NCBI GenBank assembly: GCA_036565725.1
Contig: DATCXQ010000131.1
Location: forward strand, 1 to 6,357
Source of the DNA: JAJVID01 sp036565725
Lineage (GTDB): Bacteria; Acidobacteriota; Blastocatellia; RBC074
Reading direction: 5' to 3'
Length of the DNA: 6,357 bases
Shown piece by piece: positions 1 through 6,000 of this stretch. A model generated the notes under the pieces. That model saw only the letters and a program-made list of their open reading frames with translations. It was not told the DNA's origin and did no database searches. The number at the start of each line of letters is the position of its first letter. Within the stretch, counting starts at the first letter, position 1. The position numbers and the translations under genes are program-made.

Positions 1-980
1 CTACGGCCGCCCGCCGCGATTTCAGCGCCGGGGGGTTGACCGGGATACAAGAGCGCGCCTTCACTGTTGCGCACGCCGTCGTAGACTTTCTTCAAGCCTT
101 GCGTCTGCGCCGTGGTGAAACAATCTTTGCCCGCTTCATCATTCGCGCATTTCGGCAAGTCTTTCAGCGGATCGAAACGGCATTGGCGCGGATCGGTAAT
201 CAGCCCGTCCTGCAGGCCGTCCACACCGTCGCATTTTTTGTAAACCGCGTCGGCGAGCAGCGGCAGCTTGTCATTGGAGACCGCGCCAGGACCAGTCGAG
301 ACTGCCTGCGCGTTCCAGATGCCGCGCATTCCTTCGTGCGAAATCTTCAACACTGGAGCGCCGATGAGGTAGCCGTCAAAGTCTTCGGGATAACGTTGCG
401 CCTCCATCAATCCCTGCCGCCCGCCGGTCGAACAGCCGACCCAGTAAGAATACTTCGGCGCGCCGCCGTAATAGGCCTTGATGATTTGCTTGGCCAGCGC
501 CGCCGTGTTGTGAACCGCCAGGTAGGCGTAATCGAGCTTCTTACGATCCGCGTTCGGATTGTCCGGACGACGTTCAGCAAATGCGCCGAGCGGTTCTTTC
601 GCCGCGTCGTGGCCCGTGTCGGTCGTCGCCGTCGCGTAGCCTTTCTGCAACCCCGCATTCATTGGGACTAGGCTGAGCTGACCGGCAAAGCCTCCGCCGC
701 CGACCATATAAAAGCGGTTGTTCCAGTTGGCCGGAAGCTTGACGGCGAACTTCGCTTCCGGCCAGATCGCGCCGCGCACGTCGCAGTGTTCCGGAGCTTG
801 CGCCGTCGCCGAAACCAGCGTGGCCGATTCGATCTTCACTTCTGCGCCGTCAATCATGAAAGGGGCGGAGATCAGGCCGGCGCACTTGGCGCCGTCCGCG
901 AACGCTGAGTTTGCGGACGGCGCCAGGAGCAGTAAGCCGCCCAAGGCGATAAATGCTTTTCGCGCGTTTCTTGTTTTCAT
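1..980 (-). CDS. Exported tannase/feruloyl esterase family hydrolase, 3' end cut by window edge
   Basis: This is a serine hydrolase of the tannase/feruloyl esterase family (Pfam tannase). The family cleaves ester bonds of aromatic acids such as gallate or ferulate esters, and also includes MHETase. The 326 visible residues begin with a signal peptide: a basic start, hydrophobic residues 9-21 and a likely AFA|DG cleavage after residue 28, so the protein is probably periplasmic or secreted. VGGGGFAG (residues 93-100) precedes the nucleophile motif GCSTGGRQG (182-190). Ser184 is the expected nucleophile, and Cys183 is the family's cysteine that pairs with one beside the catalytic His. CDGVDGLQDG (250-259), followed by DPRQCRFDP, is the Asp-rich calcium-binding segment of the lid domain. 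The catalytic Asp and His-Cys lie beyond the left edge; family members are usually about 520-600 residues. The ATG start is supported by an AGGAGA Shine-Dalgarno and by an in-frame TGA six codons upstream. The gene diverges from the regulator at 1535. The substrate cannot be assigned from sequence. Confidence 0.93.
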   Translation of the reverse strand, partial: MKTRNARKAFIALGGLLLLAPSANSAFADGAKCAGLISAPFMIDGAEVKIESATLVSATAQAPEHCDVRGAIWPEAKFAVKLPANWNNRFYMVGGGGFAGQLSLVPMNAGLQKGYATATTDTGHDAAKEPLGAFAERRPDNPNADRKKLDYAYLAVHNTAALAKQIIKAYYGGAPKYSYWVGCSTGGRQGLMEAQRYPEDFDGYLIGAPVLKISHEGMRGIWNAQAVSTGPGAVSNDKLPLLADAVYKKCDGVDGLQDGLITDPRQCRFDPLKDLPKCANDEAGKDCFTTAQTQGLKKVYDGVRNSEGALLYPGQPPGAEIAAGGR

Positions 981-990
981 GTCGCCGGCT

Positions 991-996
991 TCTCCT
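991..996 (-). promoter_or_regulatory. Shine-Dalgarno of the tannase-family gene
   Basis: On the minus strand the sequence reads AGGAGA (within GAGGAGA), ending 10 nt before the ATG at 980-978. With the in-frame TGA immediately upstream, it fixes the translation start of the esterase. Confidence 0.75.
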
Positions 997-1155
997 CAAA
1001 TTTCAATGCAAATTTGTCGAAAGGGTCTGATGTAGCCGTGTTCTAGGCCAACGCCAGGCGCGCAAGTCTGCCGGGCCTTTTCCGCAACTCCACGAACCAG
1101 CCTTCAATCCAGCTTTCGCGTTTTGGCGCTCGAACGAGCGAGGAATGGTTTGCGC

Positions 1156-1185
1156 ACTATATTCCTATCCGCCCCCGCAGTTCAA
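1156..1185 (-). promoter_or_regulatory. Candidate sigma70-like promoter for the esterase gene
   Basis: On the minus strand TTGAAC (1185-1180) is followed after 18 bp by TATAGT (1161-1156), a 4/6 and a 5/6 match to the housekeeping consensus. It would give a leader of about 170 nt before the esterase ATG. A separate perfect TATAAT lies nearby on the same strand (1195-1190) but has no good -35. These are sequence matches only, and sigma preferences in this presumed phylum may differ. Confidence 0.35.
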
Positions 1186-1207
1186 GCGAATTATATTTCG
1201 GATAGGA
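1163..1207. repeat. 9-bp inverted repeat TCCTATCCG / CGGATAGGA
   Basis: The left arm at 1163-1171 and the right arm at 1199-1207 are perfect reverse complements separated by 27 bp. The arms span the candidate esterase promoter, so a two-site operator is possible. The spacing makes a terminator less likely, and there is no T-tract. Confidence 0.4.
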
Positions 1208-1226
1208 GTGAAAACCTACAGTCCGT

Positions 1227-1254
1227 TTGACATAAGAGTCGCGCGCACTATACG
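1227..1254 (+). promoter_or_regulatory. Candidate plus-strand promoter, TTGACA-16-TATACG
   Basis: A perfect TTGACA (1227-1232) is followed after 16 bp by TATACG (1249-1254, 4/6). It points toward the regulator but would give a leader of roughly 270 nt. It could serve the regulator or an unrecognised transcript. The promoter next to 1535 is the better fit for the regulator. Confidence 0.3.
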
Positions 1255-1498
1255 GCGTTGCGTTGCCTTTCAGGAATTCTTTTACCATTAGCGTTACAAA
1301 AATGTCGGCTATGCGTTTCGCCTCGCAAAAGCCAATGCTTACAGGGCCTTTCGACGGTCAGAAATCGCCAGTCTATTGGTAGACAACACGCTGATAAGCT
1401 TGCAAGGCAATCAAGCCAAGTTGAACCGGCTTCTCGGATGCCTATGAATAAAGACGATTCTCGCGGCGTACAAAATTGTTTGGCGTAGAGTAAACGGC

Positions 1499-1527
1499 TT
1501 CGCAAAAGGCAACGCTACCCCTATACT
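1499..1527 (+). promoter_or_regulatory. Candidate promoter of the regulator, leaderless arrangement
   Basis: TTCGCA (1499-1504, 4/6) and TATACT (1522-1527, 5/6) are separated by 17 bp. A start site 6-8 nt downstream of the -10 would fall at about 1533-1535, directly on the ATG. This agrees with the absence of any Shine-Dalgarno before that ATG. Confidence 0.45.
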
Positions 1528-1534
1528 GCGGCGT

Positions 1535-2431
1535 ATGGAGATAAAGCGGAAAGAGAAGGAGGCTTTGCTCGCCCGTCTCGGCGCGCGCGTCCGCGCGTTG
1601 CGGCTGGAGGCCGACTTGACCGTCAGCGCATTTGCCAAACGCGCGTCGCTCTCGCCACGTTTTATCAATAAACTCGAAGCCGGGACGGGTAACATCTCCG
1701 TAGCCCGGCTGGCGCAGGTGGCGGCTGCGCTGGGACGCGCGCTGCCGGAATTGCTGCCGCCGCCCGAAGCCGACCATAGCCTGCGCGCCGAGGTCTGGCG
1801 TTCGCTCGCCGACTGCGGCGACGGGGACCTGCACGAATTGCGCCAATGGCTGGCCGTGAGAAACGGCCACGGCGCCACGCCGCGTTATATTGCGTTGATT
1901 GGCATCCTGAATGCGGGCAAATCCACCATTGGGCCGTTGCTGTCCAGGCAATTGAAGACCGACTTTGTCGAACTCGATCACGAGATCGAAGAGGCCTCCG
2001 GAATGCCGCTCGCCGATCTCTTCGCTACGCACGGCGAGGGATATTACCGCACACTCGAACACGAAGCGCTGGCCCGACTCTTCGCCACTTCGCGCGGCGG
2101 CGTGTTCGCGCCGGGCGGCTCAGTCGTCACGGACCCTGAAAGCTGGAACCTGGTCAAACAGCGGTGCTTCACCATCTGGCTACACGCGACCCCCGAAGAG
2201 CTGATGAAACGAACGAAGCGGAAAGGCTATCAGCGCTTGCTCAGCCGCCCATCAGTGATGGCCGATTTGAAAAGCCTGCTGGCGCGCCGCGAACCGCTCT
2301 ATGCCGAATCGAAGTTGACGATCAAAACCACAGGTAAGACGCCGGCAAAGATAATGCAAGAGATTCTCAACGCCCTTCCTTCCCTTCAACGGGAGCCTGG
2401 GGCGGCGAAAGGGCGCGGCGCCAGCTCGTGA
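1535..2431 (+). CDS. XRE helix-turn-helix regulator with shikimate-kinase-like sensor domain (BzdR/BoxR-like)
   Basis: This is a transcription factor of 298 residues in two parts. Residues 13-72 form an XRE-type helix-turn-helix (LGARVRALR, then SLSPRFINKLEAGTGNIS). A Pro-rich linker around 73-115 leads to a shikimate-kinase-like P-loop domain (118-285). That domain shows Walker A GILNAGKST (123-131), FVELDHEIE (144-152), GYYRTLE (169-175), PGGSVV (193-198) and the lid/C-terminal RREPLYAE (251-258). This order and length match BzdR of anaerobic and BoxR of aerobic benzoate degraders, where the domain binds benzoyl-CoA as a sensor rather than acting as an enzyme. Effector binding here is inferred. 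An Asn (126) stands where shikimate kinases have the second P-loop Gly. A true shikimate kinase is unlikely because of the DNA-binding fusion. The ATG start keeps the whole HTH; no ribosome site precedes it, and a -10 lies 7 nt upstream. No box/bzd genes are seen; the divergent neighbour is the esterase. The last roughly 15 residues (REPGAAKGRGASS) are low-complexity and lie outside the domain. Confidence 0.9.
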   Translation: MEIKRKEKEALLARLGARVRALRLEADLTVSAFAKRASLSPRFINKLEAGTGNISVARLAQVAAALGRALPELLPPPEADHSLRAEVWRSLADCGDGDLHELRQWLAVRNGHGATPRYIALIGILNAGKSTIGPLLSRQLKTDFVELDHEIEEASGMPLADLFATHGEGYYRTLEHEALARLFATSRGGVFAPGGSVVTDPESWNLVKQRCFTIWLHATPEELMKRTKRKGYQRLLSRPSVMADLKSLLARREPLYAESKLTIKTTGKTPAKIMQEILNALPSLQREPGAAKGRGASS

Positions 2432-2458
2432 AAGGAGTTCATCCTCTACCGCGCGCCT

Positions 2459-2480
2459 CGCATCCGGTGGACGGCATGCG
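2459..2480 (+). terminator. Weak hairpin after the regulator gene
   Basis: CGCAT-CCG (2459-2466) pairs with CGG-ATGCG (2472-2480) around a GTGGA loop, with one bulged C at 2475. It lies about 30 bp after the regulator's stop codon. No T-tract follows, so it is at best a weak or factor-assisted terminator, and it may be chance. Confidence 0.2.
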
Positions 2481-2522
2481 GTTCTCACGCGAAATCTTCT
2501 CCAGTCTTGTTGATCAATTGAT

Positions 2523-2684
2523 GGCCATCCGGCTCACGGCACACAGCTCGCCAATCTGCAGGGCATATGTAACGAGAGCCTGACCCCGCCCTGGGATTAC
2601 AAGTACACGATCAATATCAATATCAATACCCAGATGAACTACTGGCCCGCCGAGCCCACCAATCTGGGTGCAAACAAGTGTTAG
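2523..2684 (+). pseudogene. Fragment of a GH95 alpha-L-fucosidase gene
   Basis: Conceptual translation gives GTQLANLQGICN from 2538, then ESLTPPWDYKYT, an INININ stretch, and TQMNYWPAEPTNLG ending at 2669, with a TAG at 2682-2684. This is the highly conserved segment of glycoside hydrolase family 95 (typically GTQPANLQGIWN, PPWDSKYT, NIN, QMNYWPAE). Family proteins are about 700-800 residues, and only about 45-50 residues are recognisable here. An in-frame TGA lies upstream at about 2511-2513 and there is no start codon or ribosome site, so this is a dead remnant. Differences from the usual motif are Trp to Cys in QGICN and two extra residues from a triple ATCAAT repeat. The family hydrolyses terminal fucose from glycans; no function is expected from this fragment. 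Confidence 0.8.
2610..2627 (+). repeat. Three tandem copies of ATCAAT
   Basis: The hexamer ATCAAT is repeated exactly three times within the GH95 remnant and encodes Ile-Asn three times. Intact family members normally have a single Asn-Ile-Asn here, so at least one unit looks like a replication-slippage duplication. Confidence 0.75.
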
Positions 2685-2710
2685 TGGAAGGTAGAAAGAA
2701 TATAATGTTC

Positions 2711-2739
2711 TTGACCTATGTTCACTTTATCGGTAAAGT
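2711..2739 (+). promoter_or_regulatory. Candidate promoter of the TonB-dependent receptor gene
   Basis: TTGACC (2711-2716, 5/6) and TAAAGT (2734-2739, 4/6) are separated by 17 bp. Transcription would start near 2746, giving a leader of about 280 nt. A second -10-like TATAAT at 2701-2706 and TATAGT at 2745-2750 lie in the same AT-rich patch, so the exact promoter is uncertain. Confidence 0.4.
2724..2739. repeat. Palindrome ACTTTA-TCGG-TAAAGT over the candidate -10
   Basis: Two perfect 6-bp arms (2724-2729 and 2734-2739) flank a TCGG centre. The right arm is also the proposed -10 hexamer, so a bound repressor would occlude it. The arms are short enough that chance is a real alternative. Confidence 0.35.
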
Positions 2740-2925
2740 AAATATATAGTCTGCTAAATTGCTATGGATATACGCACACTCCTGGCTGACTTCGTTGATG
2801 ATTAGTCGCGAGTCTGCACTGAAAATTACTCGTTTAGCACGTCACCTATCCTGTTTACGATCGCTTTGCTGGGCGTTTATTCAATGCGCTTGGAGGCCAC
2901 CGGGCTTCAAGGCGGCGCTACGTAA

Positions 2926-2968
2926 CCAGATTCAGGCGCAGGTGGATTAGGACACCACCAGAATCTGG
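2926..2968 (+). promoter_or_regulatory. Compound hairpin in the receptor leader
   Basis: An 8-bp outer stem pairs CCAGATTC (2926-2933) with GAATCTGG (2961-2968). Inside it GGTGG (2941-2945) pairs with CCACC (2955-2959) around a 9-nt loop, leaving a 7-nt asymmetric bulge on the 5' side and one base on the 3' side. The structure ends about 60 nt before the receptor ATG. It could be a structured leader element or an attenuator-like hairpin; no T-tract follows, and it does not match any riboswitch class I recognise. Confidence 0.45.
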
Positions 2969-3013
2969 AATCCTTATCAAATGTAATTGGTTCGCTAAAG
3001 GATCTCACTTCAC

Positions 3014-3021
3014 AAGGAGGT
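3014..3021 (+). promoter_or_regulatory. Very strong Shine-Dalgarno of the receptor gene
   Basis: AAGGAGGT, continuing as AATC, is almost fully complementary to the 16S rRNA 3' end and lies 8 nt before the ATG at 3030. It fixes the receptor start and predicts efficient translation. Confidence 0.85.
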
Positions 3022-3029
3022 AATCAGCA

Positions 3030-6000
3030 ATGCATGTAAAAGGATCGAAAATCTTATTAGCCATCTTGATCCTGCTGCTCAGTTATGGCGTCGGCTATGC
3101 GCAAAATACAGGCGCTATTGTTGGCGTTGTGAAGGAAGCGACGGGAGCAGTGATCCCCCGGGCCGCGGTGAAAATCACCAATGTGGGAACGGGGTTGACA
3201 CGGGAAGTTATCTCTGACGAGGGCGGTCGCTACGTCGCGGAGTCGCTTCCTATTGGCGTTTATGACATCACCGCAGAAATGTCAGGCTTCAAGCGGTTCG
3301 CCCACAAGGGAATCAAACTGAGCGTGGCTGACCGTTTGAGCATTGACATTGTGATGGAAGTCGGCCAGGTCACAGAGGTGGTGAACATCGAGGGCGTGGC
3401 GCCGGTGGTTCAAACGGAGACCGGGGCGCTCAATTACTTCATCTCCGGCAATCAGGTAACGGAGTTGGCCGTCAACGGGCGCAACTTCGTCCAACTGGCG
3501 CAACTGGTTCCGGGAGCCTCCAGCACCAGCCGTTCGGATACAATCGGCGTCGGCGTCACAGGTAACAAGGGCGTAGCGTTTAACGGCCTCGGCCAGGGGT
3601 ATAGCGGCTGGCTCGTCGATGGGGCGCAGAATACCGACGTCGGCAACCAGAATTCATTGAGCACTTACCCGGCGATGGAGGCGATCGGAGAGTTCAGAAT
3701 CCTCAGCTCGAACTATAGCGCGGAATATGGCACTACCGGCGGGGCCAACGTGCTGGCGGTCACGCGCTCAGGCTCGAAGGAGTTTCATGGCAGCGCCTAC
3801 GAGTTTGTCCGCAATGACGTGTTCGATGCTAGGAACTTCTTCGCGCCCACTCGCTCACCGCTTCGATACAACAACTTCGGCTACACTCTTGGCGGGCCGT
3901 TTTTCATCCCCGGCAAATACAACACGGCCAAAGACAAAGACTTCTTCTTCTGGTCTCAGGAGTGGCGGCGCATTCGTAATGGGGTGACCGTACAATCGCA
4001 AACTCCGACTGACGCCATGCGGCGCGGCGATTTCAGAGAGTTGCTTGATCCCAACAATCCATTTACGCGCAGCGTGGTCCGGATCGTCGACCCGACGACG
4101 AACCAGCCGTTCGAAAATAACATCATCCCGTCGGGTCGCATCAATTCCAACGCCAAGGCCTTGTTGGATCAGGTCATTCCCTTGCCAAATCGCGGCGGAC
4201 AGGCGCTCAATTATGTCGCGTCGCCCAGCGTGCCGACCAACTTCCGCCAGGAGCTGATTCGCGGCGACCATAACTTCAATGAGCGAGTCAATCTCATGGT
4301 TCGCTACATTCAGGACACCTTCGATGACACGCCGGTGACGACGCTGTGGAGCGCCTCCGCTTTTCCCACGGTGAACGCCACGATAGCAAGTCCTGGGAAG
4401 AACCTGATCACCAAGCTGACCCATGCGATCAGTCCCAAGACGCTCAACGAGTTCAATTTCAACGTGGCGGCGAACAAGATAAACATTGCCTTGAACGGGA
4501 ACGCTACGCGGCCTTCTGGACTGAGCGTCGCCGAGATTTTTCCCGAAAACCGCGCCAACCGCATCCCGAATATCGGCTTCTCCCAGGGCTGGGGCGGCAT
4601 CAGCACCGGTTCGTGGCCCTGGGCGAACAAGAATCAGGTGTACACGTGGTCCGACACGTTGGGGTACGTCGCCGGCGCCCACAGCCTGAAGATGGGCGGC
4701 CAATACCAGTGGCAGATCAAAGACCAGGACGCCTTCGGTCCTACTCAGGGGCAGTTCGACTTTAGTGGATCGTTCACCGGAAACGCCATTGCGGATTTCC
4801 TGCTCGGCCGGCCCAATTCCTATTCCGAGCTGGATATTCAGCGCACCGGGCGCTACCGATACCACCAAATCGAGGCGTTCTTCCAGGATGACTGGAAAGT
4901 CTCGCCGCGATTGACGTTGAATATGGGCCTGCGGTGGTTTGCCATCCCGCATATCTTCGAAAGGGATGATGAGGTCACCACCTTTGTCCCTGAAAGATGG
5001 AGCGCCAGCCGGGCGCCCAGGGTCAACCCTGACGGCACGATCGCGCCGGGGTCGGGGGACATCCTGGGTAACGGGATAGTACAGGCCGGCAAGGGCCTTC
5101 CGAGCGGCATGGTGAAGAATTACTGGAACACCTTCGCCCCGCGGTTTGGCTTCGCGTGGAATCCCTGGGGAGACGGCAAGACGGTCATCCGAGGCGGCTA
5201 CGGCATCGGCTACTACCGGGTGGAGGGCAACGACATCTACGATTTCGTCAATAACCCGCCCTTTGCGAAGACGGTGAACATTACCAATCCTCCGCTGAAC
5301 AACCCCGGCGGTGGCACGGCGGCTCCGCCGACGCCGGTTTCGCTTTTCTCCTATGACTTCCAGTACAAGGTCCCGATGGCGCAAACCTACAGCCTGGGCA
5401 TCCAGCACGAGCTGTTCAAGGACGCCGGTCTGGAGATCGCCTACGTTGGCTCGCGAGGGACGCACCTGGATCACGCCCGCAACATCAACCAGCCGCTCCG
5501 GACGGGGGCGTTTGATTTCGATCCGCGCTTGAATAGCAACACAATCTCCATCGAGGCGTTGCGCCCGTTCACCGGCTGGTCGACGATCCGTCAGTCGGAA
5601 AACACCGGTTCCTCGACCTACCATTCGCTGCAAGCGAATTTCGACAAGCGGTTCTCCGAGGGGTTCAAGTTCCAGGTCGCTTACACCTTCTCGCGCGGCA
5701 TTGGGGATGTGTTCGATAGCGGTGGCCGAAGCGTCAATGCCTTGCCGCAGGATTCCTACGACATGAGGTCCGAACGCGGGCTGCTCGGATTTGACCGCAC
5801 ACACAATCTGTCGATCAACTACATCTACGAGTTGCCCTTCTTCAAGAATCGCCGCGACGCAGTGGGCCGAATCCTCGGCGGCTGGGAGATCTCGGGCATC
5901 ACGACCGTGTCCAGCGGGCCGGCGGCCTCGCCGGGCATTTCCACCGGTCGAAACGGCCTGGCCACCAGGCCCAATCTGGTCGGCGAGATTGAGGGAGCCA

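Larger units (their letters stand above)
981..1534. other. Divergent intergenic control region, no gene recognised
   Basis: About 550 bp separate the start codons of the divergent esterase and regulator genes. Short reading frames on both strands here (for example 1258-1488 plus and 1248-1505 minus) have no recognisable motif, no convincing ribosome site and rare-looking composition, so I do not call them genes. The region does contain promoter-like hexamers on both strands, a 9-bp inverted repeat, a repeated decamer and a heptamer repeat next to the esterase ribosome site, each listed separately. A small unannotated RNA cannot be excluded between about 1260 and 1490, where I see nothing recognisable. 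Confidence 0.7.
2685..3029. other. AT-rich stretch and putative leader of the receptor gene, no gene recognised
   Basis: This gap begins abruptly after the GH95 remnant. Positions 2691-2770 contain only 23 G or C in 80 bases, unlike either flank. A reading frame of 63 codons at 2759-2950 has no recognisable motif or ribosome site and is not called. The stretch holds a candidate promoter, a small palindrome, a compound hairpin and the ribosome site of the receptor gene, each listed separately. Confidence 0.65.

Noticed and set aside
36..671. Plus-strand open frame of 211 codons at the left end
   Set aside because: It is antisense to the tannase-family gene, whose minus-strand translation shows the nucleophile and calcium-binding motifs. 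The plus frame has no recognisable domain or ribosome site.
718..1035. Plus-strand open frame of 105 codons
   Set aside because: It overlaps the signal peptide and N-terminus of the minus-strand esterase and runs through its ribosome site. No motif supports it.
1163..1207. Inverted repeat as an intrinsic terminator
   Set aside because: The arms are 27 bp apart with no T-tract, and the position lies within a divergent promoter region where no gene ends.
1248..1505. Overlapping small frames on both strands in the divergent intergenic region, considered as small proteins
   Set aside because: There is no ribosome site, no recognisable motif, and the two frames are mutually antisense. The plus frame ends just before the regulator's promoter.
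1442..2062. Minus-strand open frame of 206 codons
   Set aside because: It is a shadow of the regulator gene, whose plus-strand translation has clear HTH and P-loop domains in order.
1535..2431. A biosynthetic shikimate kinase (aroK)
   Set aside because: The kinase-like domain is fused to an N-terminal XRE helix-turn-helix and has an altered P-loop glycine, which is the layout of BzdR/BoxR regulators rather than the biosynthetic enzyme.
2759..2950. 63-codon frame ahead of the receptor, considered as a small protein, leader peptide or transposase scrap
   Set aside because: There is no Shine-Dalgarno and no motif. Other frames across the same bases (for example one ending LEATGLQGGAT) also match no family I recognise.
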